DNA of 64,000 nt from Paraburkholderia susongensis (GTDB lineage: Bacteria > Pseudomonadota > Gammaproteobacteria > Burkholderiales > Burkholderiaceae). Within the stretch, counting starts at the first letter, position 1; every line of letters starts with the position of its first letter. Location: positions 117,344-181,343 of the forward strand of contig NZ_FXAT01000014.1 in NCBI RefSeq assembly GCF_900177725.1. The letters run 5' to 3'. Of this stretch, positions 24,871-32,645 are shown piece by piece. The translations under genes and the position numbers were made by a program. A model generated the notes under the pieces. The model saw only the letters and a program-made list of their open reading frames with translations, searched no databases and was not told the DNA's origin.

Positions 24871-26253
24871 ATGCGATTGTTAACGGGTCTACTGGCAAGA
24901 TTGTTCGACGTCGCGATGATCGTGGCGGGCGCGTTCGCGGCCTCGCAGATCCGCTTCGACGGCGGCTCGCAACGCAGTTTCTATCTGGCGTTCGTCGCTT
25001 TTGCGGCGGCGTTTTCTCTTGCGGTCTTTCCGGCGCTCGGCGTCTATGAATCATGGCGCGGCCGCTCGAAGCGCGCACTGGCCGGTCATGTCGCGCTCGG
25101 CTGGATGGTCGTGCAAGCCTGCGCGATGGCGTTGATGTTCTCGCTGCACCAGATCGACTTCGTGTCGCGGCTCTGGTTCATGTACTGGACCGGCATGTCC
25201 GGGGCCGCGATGATGGCCGGCAGGATGGTCACGCATGCGTTTCTCGGTCACGTGCGCAATGCGGGCATGAACTTGCAGCAGGTGGCGGTGGCTGCATGCG
25301 GAGATCATTGCGATGAAATCATCCGCAGAATAGAGATGTCGCCAGCTGCCGGCTTTCGCGCGAATACGCTCTATAACCTGCGTGCCGGCAGCAGAATCGC
25401 AACCCGCTCTTCGGTACAGGTGTTCGAAGAACATAAGGCGTTCGTCCGTCACGTGCGCGAGCACAACATCGGCGAAGTCTGGCTTGCATTGCCGCTCACG
25501 GAAGAGCGCGCAATTCTCAGGCTGGTCGCGGAGTTTCGCAACGACCTGATCAATATCCGCTTCATGCCCGACGTGCGCACGCTCGCGCTTTTCGAAGGCA
25601 GCATGACCGATTTGCTGGGCCTGCCGACGATCAACCTCGCCGCGTCGCCTCTGCCGCCGAATGCACTCGTGCAGAAAGAGCTGTTCGATCGTCTCTTTGC
25701 GCTCGTCGCGTTGATTGCGATCTCGCCGATCCTGCTCGGCTGTGCGATCGCAGTCAAACTGAGTTCTCGCGGACCGGTGTTTTTCAAGCAACGCCGCAAG
25801 GGAGCCGATGGCCGCGTCTTCACGATCTACAAGTTCCGGACGATGCGTTTGCACGAGCAGAAGGTGGGCGTTCTCGAGCAGGCCACGCGAGGTGATCCGC
25901 GTATTACGAAGGTCGGCGCATTTTTGCGCCGCACCAGTCTCGATGAGCTGCCGCAGTTCTTCAATGTGTTGCGCGGCGACATGTCGGTAGTGGGCCCGCG
26001 TCCTCATGCACTCGAACACGACGATCTCTACCAGAACATCGTGTCCGGCTATATCCATCGCTATCGCATCAAACCGGGCATTACCGGCTGGGCGCAGATC
26101 AACGGATTTCGCGGAGAGACGGATCGCATCGAGAAAATGGAAGGCCGTGTCGCGCACGATCTGTACTATCTGAAGAACTGGTCATTCTGGCTCGACGTCA
26201 AGATCATTCTGGCTACGATCTTCAAGGGGCTTCATCATCCGAACGCGTACTGA
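24871..26253 (+). CDS. Undecaprenyl-phosphate glucose phosphotransferase (WcaJ/BceB-like)
   Basis: Initiating enzyme of EPS synthesis: transfers glucose-1-phosphate (or a related hexose phosphate) from UDP-sugar to undecaprenyl phosphate. Starts at 24820, 24829 and 24871 are possible; I prefer ATG 24871 because GAGGGG precedes it and the first membrane helix then begins at once. 460 aa, the family length. Four N-terminal helices (to about residue 115) and a CoA-binding-like domain precede a fifth hydrophobic segment at about 272-295 and the C-terminal sugar-transferase domain with FKQRRKGADGRVFTIYKFRTM, TSLDELPQFFNVLRGDMS, VVGPRPH and KPGITGWAQINGFRGE. It lies directly after manC, as bceB follows bceA. 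Confidence 0.92.
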   Translation: MRLLTGLLARLFDVAMIVAGAFAASQIRFDGGSQRSFYLAFVAFAAAFSLAVFPALGVYESWRGRSKRALAGHVALGWMVVQACAMALMFSLHQIDFVSRLWFMYWTGMSGAAMMAGRMVTHAFLGHVRNAGMNLQQVAVAACGDHCDEIIRRIEMSPAAGFRANTLYNLRAGSRIATRSSVQVFEEHKAFVRHVREHNIGEVWLALPLTEERAILRLVAEFRNDLINIRFMPDVRTLALFEGSMTDLLGLPTINLAASPLPPNALVQKELFDRLFALVALIAISPILLGCAIAVKLSSRGPVFFKQRRKGADGRVFTIYKFRTMRLHEQKVGVLEQATRGDPRITKVGAFLRRTSLDELPQFFNVLRGDMSVVGPRPHALEHDDLYQNIVSGYIHRYRIKPGITGWAQINGFRGETDRIEKMEGRVAHDLYYLKNWSFWLDVKIILATIFKGLHHPNAY

Positions 26254-26343
26254 GCGCGGGGCAGGCTCGTCGAGCCGGCAGGAACCGGCACACAGCAGCA
26301 GCGGAGAAATCGGCCGGACACCGGTTGAGGTGGACATAACGTG

Positions 26344-27402
26344 ATGCTATCTGACGTTGAACGCGTAATGAGACGGTCCGCGAAGCGGGCCGCGCAATAC
26401 AGGTTTCACCTCGACCACGCCGCGCAGGCGAAAGGAGTACTGCGGCTACTCGAGGAAAAATACGGCCGGACCGATCCCGCGCACCTGAAGCTCGCGGACA
26501 CCTACGCCCGCGACGTGTTTGGCGACGCGATCTATGCCCCGTGGCTGCGGGTCTACACGGCGTTCAGCGGGGCATTCAAGGAGGGCTGGATTCCCGATAA
26601 CTACTATGCCTGCGTGGTGGTGCCGCATATGAAAGGCGGGTACGGCAAGATTTCGAACCTGAAACCGATGTCGCGGCTGATCTTCGACGGCGATGTATTG
26701 CCCGACATCGCTTATTTCGCCAATGGCCTGTTTTTCACCGACAAAAGTGTCGTGGTGCCGGAGCGCGAATTGGAGGACATCGTTTTCGAGCATACCGGGC
26801 GCGTGGTATTCAAGCTCGACGGTTCGATGCAGGGCAATGGCATTCATATCTTCGACAGGACGAATTTCAACCCCGAGGTCATCAGGTCGCTCGGCAATGG
26901 CGTGATCCAGAGGTTCATCATTCAGCATCGCCTGTTCGATGCCTTTGCATCGAAGCCCGTGGCGACGCTGCGCTTTACAACGGTTGTCGATGACGCTGGC
27001 CGTATTTCCGTGCGCGCGTGTTTCCTGCGGCTTGGAAGAGCGGACGATACGCACGTTCTGGTCGATCGTGAAATCTGTGTGCCGGTCAGACTGGCAACCG
27101 GCGAGCTGTGTGCCGAGGGTTATATGCGGGACTGGGGCGCGACCGAGGCGCACCCGGATTCGGGCGTGCGCTTTGCGGGCGTCAAGCTGCCCGCATTTGC
27201 ACAATGCGTGGCTACCGTTCTGAACCTGCACAGGAAGATTCCGTTTGTGCGCTGTGTCGGCTGGGACGTTACCGTCGACGTGGACGGCCATGTGCAGGTG
27301 ATGGAGTGGAACGGCGAACACAATGACGTGAAGTTCAGCGAGGCTACGCAAGGGCCCTGCTTTCTGGATCTGAATTGGGAGCGGCTGCAAGCCGTGCCCT
27401 GA
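26344..27402 (+). CDS. Sugar-transfer-associated ATP-grasp protein
   Basis: 352 aa, cytoplasmic. The sequence fits the ATP-grasp family that occurs in polysaccharide clusters: a helical N-terminus, then FKLDGSMQGNGIHIF as the ATP-binding lysine/loop segment (about 160-175), VIQRFIIQHRLFDAFASKPVATLRF, and the C-terminal metal/ATP-binding motif RCVGWDVTVDVDGHVQVMEWNGEHN, where Asp, Glu and Asn would hold magnesium. Such enzymes probably form an amide or ester between a carboxylate and a sugar or amino acid. GAGGTGG precedes the ATG. With the TupA-like protein at 9926, this is the second ATP-grasp enzyme tied to this EPS locus. Substrates are unknown. Confidence 0.75.
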   Translation: MLSDVERVMRRSAKRAAQYRFHLDHAAQAKGVLRLLEEKYGRTDPAHLKLADTYARDVFGDAIYAPWLRVYTAFSGAFKEGWIPDNYYACVVVPHMKGGYGKISNLKPMSRLIFDGDVLPDIAYFANGLFFTDKSVVVPERELEDIVFEHTGRVVFKLDGSMQGNGIHIFDRTNFNPEVIRSLGNGVIQRFIIQHRLFDAFASKPVATLRFTTVVDDAGRISVRACFLRLGRADDTHVLVDREICVPVRLATGELCAEGYMRDWGATEAHPDSGVRFAGVKLPAFAQCVATVLNLHRKIPFVRCVGWDVTVDVDGHVQVMEWNGEHNDVKFSEATQGPCFLDLNWERLQAVP

Positions 27403-27448
27403 GTTGTCGCAACGGGTACGAGGCTCAGGCAGTAACGGGAGAGGCGAC

Positions 27449-27802
27449 GTGAGCGAACAGTTGTGGTGCGTCCATATCGAAGGCTTGAACGACTTCATTG
27501 CCGTCGACTCGCGGGAGGCGGCGCAGCAGGAAGCACGGGCGATCAACGCGTATATCGAGCGCGCGGAGCAGGAACGGGAACAGGAACAGAAGCGGCGCGC
27601 CGCGCTCCCGCGCGCGGTGGCGGTCGAATGGCCGTTTGCGGCGGCAGGCCACGCGAGGGCGCTCGACGGCGACTGGCACGACCTGCAACGCATGGCGCAC
27701 AGATGGGAGCCGGCGAGCGAGCGGGGTGGCGTGCTATCGAATATCGCGCGACGGGTGAAAGAACTCGTGACCGTGGGCCGTGACGAACATGATGAAGCGT
27801 GA
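27449..27802 (+). CDS. Hypothetical protein, 117 aa, end of EPS operon
   Basis: I do not recognise this protein. The frame opens at 27404, but GGGAGAGG before GTG 27449 indicates that start. The N-terminus (SEQLWCVHIEGLNDFIAVDSREAAQQEARAINAYI) looks like a small alpha/beta domain; a very charged helix, about residues 32-50 (ERAEQEREQEQKRRA), may form a coiled coil; the C-terminal part has a Trp/His-containing stretch and ends in an acidic/His tail. No signal peptide. It follows the ATP-grasp gene by 46 bases and is convergent with the next gene, so it is probably the last gene of the EPS operon. Confidence 0.6.
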   Translation: MSEQLWCVHIEGLNDFIAVDSREAAQQEARAINAYIERAEQEREQEQKRRAALPRAVAVEWPFAAAGHARALDGDWHDLQRMAHRWEPASERGGVLSNIARRVKELVTVGRDEHDEA

Positions 27803-27834
27803 GGTTCGTCGCCCGCTAGCTCGACTTGCTGCGG

Positions 27835-28239
27835 TTATTCGGGAAGAGGTACGTCCGCGATCAATTCGGCGCTTACCGCGCGAATCCTGCGATCGACGAA
27901 GTATCCGCCGCCTTCTACATAACGCAGATAAAGACGCCCGCACAGCGAGCATTGCCACACACCACAACGGTTGTACGGAAAGTAGAGCGGAGCGATAGGC
28001 GCATCCGTAGACCAGTACGTCGTTTTATCCGGCAGGTACTCGCTGAAGGACGGCTCGGGGTCGTCTTCCCGCATCAGTGTGCCGATTTCGTTGAACAGCG
28101 TTTCGTCAAGGGAAAGCGGTTGCGATTGCCAGCCTTCGAGCGGCGTGCGGGTACATTCGCAAGGCTCGGTGGCGCGCGGGTGCTGTTGCGCCGCGTGCGC
28201 GAATTCGAGCAGGGTAGCAGCGTTCAGGTGTTGTGCCAT
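27835..28239 (-). CDS. Hypothetical cysteine-containing protein, 134 aa
   Basis: Function not recognised. The 134-aa protein starts MAQHLNAATLLEFAHAAQQH, has PCECTRTPLEGW near residue 27-38, and a second cysteine group RCGVWQCSLCGRLYLRYVEGGGYFVDRRIR near 91-120. The CxxxxCxxCG spacing resembles a zinc ribbon, with the second half of the protein beta-rich. No signal peptide. It is on the minus strand upstream of the RraA/LigJ pair but 19 bases separate it from the stop side of... the neighbouring RraA gene, which ends before this gene's own promoter, so the two need not be co-transcribed. Position makes an EPS link uncertain. A zinc-binding role is an inference from cysteine spacing only. Confidence 0.55.
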   Translation of the reverse strand: MAQHLNAATLLEFAHAAQQHPRATEPCECTRTPLEGWQSQPLSLDETLFNEIGTLMREDDPEPSFSEYLPDKTTYWSTDAPIAPLYFPYNRCGVWQCSLCGRLYLRYVEGGGYFVDRRIRAVSAELIADVPLPE

Positions 28240-28258
28240 ATCGCCCGTAGCAAGTGTT

Positions 28259-28930
28259 TCATGATCCGTTCATCATCCGGTCGCGTTGCGCGGCGACCCA
28301 GGCGCGGTCGAACGTGCCGTTCGCAATCGAGGCGAGCGCGGCCGCTTCTTTGGCCTGTTGCCGCCGCGCGCCTTCGATGACCGCATCGACATCGGCGGGC
28401 GAAATGGCAAGCAGACCGTCTTCATCGCCGACAATGATATCGCCTGGATGCACGACCATGCCACCCACCGTAACCGGCACGTTGATTTCACCCGGGCCGT
28501 GCTTGTAGGGACCCCGATGCGTGACGCCGCGCGCGTACACCGGAAAATCATGTTGACTGAGCGCGCCGACGTCGCGAATCGCGCCATCGATCACGAGGCC
28601 CTGCACCCCGAGGCTTTCCGCAAACGTCGCCATGATCTCGCCCATCAGCGCCTGCGTGAGATCGCCGGCGCCGTCGATCACGAGCACGTCGCCGGGCCGG
28701 CAGAATTCGAACGCGCGGTGAATCGCGAGATTGTCGCCGGGGCGCGTATGGATCGTCAGCGCGGTGCCGGCCAGCGGCTTCGGCCGATGAAACGGCCGCA
28801 AGCCGACCGCGCCGCTCGCGCGCGCCATGTTGTCGCTGAGCAAGGACACCGCGAGTTCGCGCAATGCATCGAGCGTCGCCGGACTGGCTTGCGGCGCACA
28901 CTCGTATTCACGCCATCCCACCGGGTTCAT
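28259..28930 (-). CDS. RraA-family aldolase/decarboxylase (second LigK-like protein)
   Basis: 223 aa, cytoplasmic. The RraA/HMG-aldolase fold is clear: LLSDNMARASGAVGL, TIHTRPGDNLAIHRAFEFCRPGDVLVIDG, LMGEIMATFAESLGVQGLVIDGAIRDV with the catalytic pair Arg119-Asp120, and PGDIIVGDEDGLLAISP. It begins inside the end of the LigJ paralogue (four-base overlap), so the two are translated together. It probably cleaves 4-carboxy-4-hydroxy-2-oxoadipate or a similar 4-hydroxy-2-oxo acid to pyruvate and an oxoacid. It is clearly diverged from the RraA-like protein at 8391, especially in the loop at 88-98, where DLTQALMGEIM replaces CTDGYFGDLLA, so its substrate may differ. Confidence 0.8.
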   Translation of the reverse strand: MNPVGWREYECAPQASPATLDALRELAVSLLSDNMARASGAVGLRPFHRPKPLAGTALTIHTRPGDNLAIHRAFEFCRPGDVLVIDGAGDLTQALMGEIMATFAESLGVQGLVIDGAIRDVGALSQHDFPVYARGVTHRGPYKHGPGEINVPVTVGGMVVHPGDIIVGDEDGLLAISPADVDAVIEGARRQQAKEAAALASIANGTFDRAWVAAQRDRMMNGS

Positions 28931-29967
28931 ACCGTTTCTCCTCGTACTGCGAATTGTCGATCGAGCTGGCGCGGCAGCCGCGCATACACGCTGCGCGCGT
29001 TGTCCTCATAGATACGTTGCCGGTCCGCGTCGCTCAGCCATTCGATCGCGTCGATATAGCGGCGCGTGTCGTCGTAGTAGTGACCGGTGCGCGGATCGAT
29101 GCCTTGCACCGCGCCGATCGTTTCCGACGCGAACAGGATGTTTTCCACTGGAATGACTTTCGCGAGCAGTTCGGCGCCGGGCTGGTGATACACGCAGGTG
29201 TCGAAGAACACGTTTTTCAGCAGATGTTCTTCGAGCAGCGGCCGCTTCATGTCCTGCGCGAGTCCGCGATAACGGCCCCAGTGATACGGCACCGCACCGC
29301 CGCCGTGCGGAATGATGAAGCGCAGCGTGGGGAAGTCCGCGAACAGATCTCCTTGCAGCAGTTGCATGAATGCCGACGTATCGCCATTGAGGTAATGCGC
29401 GCCCGTCGCATGGAAATTCGGATTGCACGACGACGACACGTGAATCATCGCAGGCACGTCGAGATCCACCATCGCTTCGTAGAGCGGATACCACGAACGG
29501 TCCGTGAGCGGCAGGCCGCTCCAGTGTCCGCCTGATGGATCAGGATTCAGATTGCAGCCGATGAAGCCGAGTTCTTCGACACAGCGCCGCAATTCGCCGA
29601 TGCAGTTGGCCGCCGCCACGCCCGGCGCCTGCGGCAACTGGCACACGCCGACGAAGTTGCGCGGGAAAAGCTCGCATACGCGATGCACGAGATCGTTGCA
29701 TTCGCTCGACCACTGCGCATTCGCGTCGGCGGTGGCGAGATGATGGCCCATGCCCGCCGCGCGCGGGGAGAAAATCGTCAGGTCCGTGCCGCGTTCCCGT
29801 TGCACGCGCAATTGGCCGTTTTCGATGCTCTCGCGAATCTCGTCGTCGCTGATAAAAGGCCGCGGTGGCGGCGCGGCGCCATCCTTGAGCGCGGCGATCT
29901 GCTGTGCGCGCCAGGCTTCGTGTTGCGGCGGGGAGGTCGTGTAATGGCCGTGGCAATCGATAATCAT
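28927..29967 (-). CDS. LigJ-type 4-oxalomesaconate hydratase, paralogue 2
   Basis: 346 aa from ATG 29967 (MIIDCHGHY); a TTG three codons upstream is a poorer start. The zinc site is complete: His6 and His8, His176 in MIHVSSSC and Glu282 in FASET. Long identical stretches are shared with the protein at 7363, for example IPHGGGAVPYHWGR and NVFFDTCVYHQPG, while the N-terminal third differs more. The predicted reaction is hydration of 4-oxalomesaconate, or of a close unsaturated dicarboxylate. It lies in a minus-strand operon MFS-ligJ2-rraA, with a LysR gene upstream in the same direction. Why two pairs exist within 22 kb is unclear; a different ring-cleavage product is possible. Confidence 0.8.
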   Translation of the reverse strand: MIIDCHGHYTTSPPQHEAWRAQQIAALKDGAAPPPRPFISDDEIRESIENGQLRVQRERGTDLTIFSPRAAGMGHHLATADANAQWSSECNDLVHRVCELFPRNFVGVCQLPQAPGVAAANCIGELRRCVEELGFIGCNLNPDPSGGHWSGLPLTDRSWYPLYEAMVDLDVPAMIHVSSSCNPNFHATGAHYLNGDTSAFMQLLQGDLFADFPTLRFIIPHGGGAVPYHWGRYRGLAQDMKRPLLEEHLLKNVFFDTCVYHQPGAELLAKVIPVENILFASETIGAVQGIDPRTGHYYDDTRRYIDAIEWLSDADRQRIYEDNARSVYARLPRQLDRQFAVRGETV

Positions 29968-30067
29968 GATGTGCAATACCCTCTGCGTTTGCTTTTGCGT
30001 TAGAGCGAATTTGCGCCCGAGTTCGACTCAGCCGCGCGGCTTAACTCTGGAACTCAGGTGCGCGACT

Positions 30068-31390
30068 TTAGCCGCGCGGCGCGGCTCCGCCGGTGGCGAG
30101 CGGCGTGTCTTCGTCCTCGGCCGGCGTGACGCGCATCACGAGTGCGATGATCGTCGCGACCACGAGAAACGCCGCGATCGTCAGCAACGCGAGCTTGAAG
30201 TTGCCGGTGGCGTTGCGCACGAGCCCGATGCTCCATGGACCGACCAGTCCGCCGAATTGCGCGATCGTGTTGATGAGCGCGATGGTTGCGGCGCCCGCCG
30301 CGCCGGTTCTGAACGACGACGCGAGGCTCCAGAACAGCGGATTGCCGGAGTAGATGAACAAACCAGTCACGCAGAGCAGCACATAGGCGATCACGGGGTT
30401 CGGCGCGTACGCGCTGCCCGCGATGGCGAGCGCGCTCATGCCGTACACGAACGCGAGGTGCTTCTTGCGGTCGCCCGAGCGATCGGAACTGCGGCTGATC
30501 AGGAACGTGCCCAATACGCCGAGCAGCGGCGGCGCGGCCGAGAGAAAGCCGACTTCGATGTTGCTCAACTCGCCGAAGCTCTTGACGATCTGCGGCAGCC
30601 ACAGGAACAGCCCATAAATGCCGACCAGCGCGCAGCCGAACAGACAGGCGAGACTCCATACGCGGATGTCGCCCGCTACGCGCAGCAGCGGAAAATGCCG
30701 GTTGCCGCCGAGCGTTTCGCGTTCCGCCGCGAGCGTCGATTCGAGCCAGTTCTTTTCTTCGCTGGAGAGCCAGTTCGCGTCGGCCGGACGCTCGGTCATG
30801 ATGCGCAGCGTGACCAGACCCAATAACATCGCCGGCACGCCTTCGAGAATGAACATCCATTGCCAGCCCGCCAGGCCGAGAATACCGTTCGCGTAGGTCA
30901 TCAGCGCCGTCGAAATAGGTCCGCCCAGCACCGCCGAAAACGAACCCGCGACAATATAGCCGCCGACCGCGCGAGCGCGATAACGTACCGGAAACCATTT
31001 GGTCAGGTAAACGGCAATGCCGGGCAGAAAGCCCGCTTCCATGACGCCGAGCAGAAAGCGCAGCACGTAGAAGCTGACATCGTTGAAGACGAACGCGGTG
31101 GCTGCGGCCACCGCGCCCCACGTCAGCAGAATGCGCGCAATCCAGATGCGCGCGCCGACGCGATGCAGGAGGAGATTGCTCGGCACTTCGAGCAGCATGT
31201 AGCCGACAAAGAAAATGCTGCCCGCGAAGCCGAACACGGCTGGACTGAAGCCCAGCTGCTTGTTCATGTCGAGCGCGGCGAAACCGATGTTGATCCGGTC
31301 CAGATAGTTGATGAACATCATCGCGAAGAGCAGGGGCATCAGTCGCCCGTACACTTTGCGCATGGTGGCGGTTTCATCGAATGCGGTCAT
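30068..31390 (-). CDS. MFS carrier, anion:cation symporter (ACS) family
   Basis: 440 aa, inner-membrane proton symporter with 12 predicted helices. ATG 31390 (MTAFDETATMRKVYGRLMP) is preceded by AGGAG; the upstream ATG at 31405 overlaps that site and is unlikely. ACS-family features are FINYLDRINIGFAALDM in helix 1, GYMLLEVPSNLLLHRVGARIWIARI after helix 2, and FLLGVMEAGFLPGIAVYLTKWFP in helix 4. Relatives carry tartrate, phthalate, glucarate and similar organic anions. As first gene of the MFS-ligJ2-rraA operon, it probably imports the acid degraded by the two enzymes. The gap to its left (29968-30067) holds nothing notable. Confidence 0.87.
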   Translation of the reverse strand: MTAFDETATMRKVYGRLMPLLFAMMFINYLDRINIGFAALDMNKQLGFSPAVFGFAGSIFFVGYMLLEVPSNLLLHRVGARIWIARILLTWGAVAAATAFVFNDVSFYVLRFLLGVMEAGFLPGIAVYLTKWFPVRYRARAVGGYIVAGSFSAVLGGPISTALMTYANGILGLAGWQWMFILEGVPAMLLGLVTLRIMTERPADANWLSSEEKNWLESTLAAERETLGGNRHFPLLRVAGDIRVWSLACLFGCALVGIYGLFLWLPQIVKSFGELSNIEVGFLSAAPPLLGVLGTFLISRSSDRSGDRKKHLAFVYGMSALAIAGSAYAPNPVIAYVLLCVTGLFIYSGNPLFWSLASSFRTGAAGAATIALINTIAQFGGLVGPWSIGLVRNATGNFKLALLTIAAFLVVATIIALVMRVTPAEDEDTPLATGGAAPRG

Positions 31391-31505
31391 GCTGTCTCCT
31401 GCCATGCAGCGGCGACCGTGGCCGTCGTTGCATTCTGTCTATGTGTGTTCAATGCAATGGCTTGTGCCAATGATAAGAACGCATCGGCCAGGAGTCCAAG
31501 ACCAC

Positions 31506-31535
31506 TTGCTTATGCTTGTATAGGCTTTTGCTTAT
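31506..31535. promoter_or_regulatory. Phased direct repeats upstream of the MFS-ligJ2-rraA operon
   Basis: TTGCTTAT occurs at 31506-31513 and again at 31528-31535, 22 bases apart (two helical turns), within the AT-rich gap between the LysR stop (31540) and the MFS start (31390). On the minus strand the block reads ATAAGC, spacer, CCTAT, compatible with a T-N11-A LysR-type site. It is a good candidate operator/promoter for the operon. Confidence 0.45.
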
Positions 31536-31539
31536 AGTG

Positions 31540-32430
31540 TCAGGCCGGCGAGCGGTGGGGCAGGCAGCCGAGGAAAGCCCGCAGATGCGGCGAGGTGTCG
31601 TCGGTGCGGAAGGTGGCCGCCAGCGTCGAGCGGTACGAGGAACCCGGTCCCGACAGATGCCGGAACACGACGTCGGTGCGTCCGTGCCGCGCCACCGATT
31701 CGCCGATGAACGTTACGCCGAGGCCCGCCGCGACGAGTGCGATGGCTGTCTGGATTTCGTAGGCTTCGTGAGCGATGAGCGGCGTCACGCCGGCATCGCG
31801 ATAGAGCGACTGCACCGAGCGCTTGAATTGCGCGTTCTGATGCTTGGGGTAAAGAATCAGCGGCGTGTCGGCGAGATCGGCGATGCGTACGGTCTTGCGC
31901 GCGGCGAGCGGATGACCCGCCTCGAGCGCGACCATGACCCGCTCGCGCAGCAGCAAACAGGACGTGCAACCTTCCACGGTCAACGGTTGACGGCCGATGC
32001 CGATATGAATGCGCATGTCGCGCAACGCGTCGGTTTGCTCTTCGGTCAGCATTTCGAAAAGCTTGAGTTCGACTTGCGGATACGCCTTGTGAAATTTCTT
32101 CAGCGCGGGCGGCAGCACGCTATACATCGACGAACGCGTGAAGCCGATGCTGAGCCAGCCGCGCCGGCCAATACCGATGTCCTTTGCGGCGAGCGTCATC
32201 TGATCCAGCGAGCCGAGTAGCTGACGCGCCTCGGTGCACAGATAGTGACCCGCTTCGGTCAGCATCAGCGGCCGCCGCGCGCGGTCGACGAGTTGCGTGC
32301 CGAGCCGGTCCTCGAGCGAACGGATCTGCTGGCTCAGCGCGGGCTGTGCGATATGCAGCCGCTCGGCGGCGCGGCTGAAATTGAGTTCCTCCGCGAGAAT
32401 CACGAAGCATTGCAGGGCTCTGAGGTTCAT
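31540..32430 (-). CDS. LysR-type transcriptional regulator
   Basis: 296 aa. The N-terminal winged helix-turn-helix is typical: MNLRALQCFVILAEELNFSRAAERLHIAQPALSQQIRSLEDRLG (1-44). The effector-binding domain starts near residue 90 (GWLSIGFTRSSMYSVLP) and looks like the BenM/CatM/TsaR group, whose effectors are aromatic or carboxylic acids. It is transcribed in the same direction as the MFS-ligJ2-rraA operon just downstream and divergently from the MFS gene at 32646, so it may control either. The phased repeats at 31506-31535 and at 32495-32512 are candidate binding sites. Confidence 0.9.
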   Translation of the reverse strand: MNLRALQCFVILAEELNFSRAAERLHIAQPALSQQIRSLEDRLGTQLVDRARRPLMLTEAGHYLCTEARQLLGSLDQMTLAAKDIGIGRRGWLSIGFTRSSMYSVLPPALKKFHKAYPQVELKLFEMLTEEQTDALRDMRIHIGIGRQPLTVEGCTSCLLLRERVMVALEAGHPLAARKTVRIADLADTPLILYPKHQNAQFKRSVQSLYRDAGVTPLIAHEAYEIQTAIALVAAGLGVTFIGESVARHGRTDVVFRHLSGPGSSYRSTLAATFRTDDTSPHLRAFLGCLPHRSPA

Positions 32431-32494
32431 GTCGGTTTCCTGTCTCCAGGGGAAAGGATAACCGGTGCGGGGTGCGTTTCGACGGCCGAAGCGC

Positions 32495-32512
32495 TAACCA
32501 CCGATAACCACC
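32495..32512. promoter_or_regulatory. Direct repeat in the LysR/MFS divergent promoter
   Basis: TAACCACC at 32495-32502 is repeated at 32505-32512, ten bases apart (one helical turn), in the gap between the divergent LysR gene (start 32430) and the MFS gene (start 32646). It is a candidate regulator contact site; evidence is position and repetition only. Confidence 0.3.
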
Positions 32513-32645
32513 AGTGATCGCTGTATCGAAACAATTCATTAGTCATCTATCACCCGGCTCCCGATAATGTCCGCACAAAAACACCCAAAGCGTGAGTCTC
32601 GGCGGACCTAACCGCAGGCGCCCACGCGAAAATCCGGAGGAGACG

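Noticed and set aside
27449..28239. The two small convergent genes as a toxin-antitoxin pair
   Set aside because: They converge rather than form an operon, and neither resembles a known toxin or antitoxin family.
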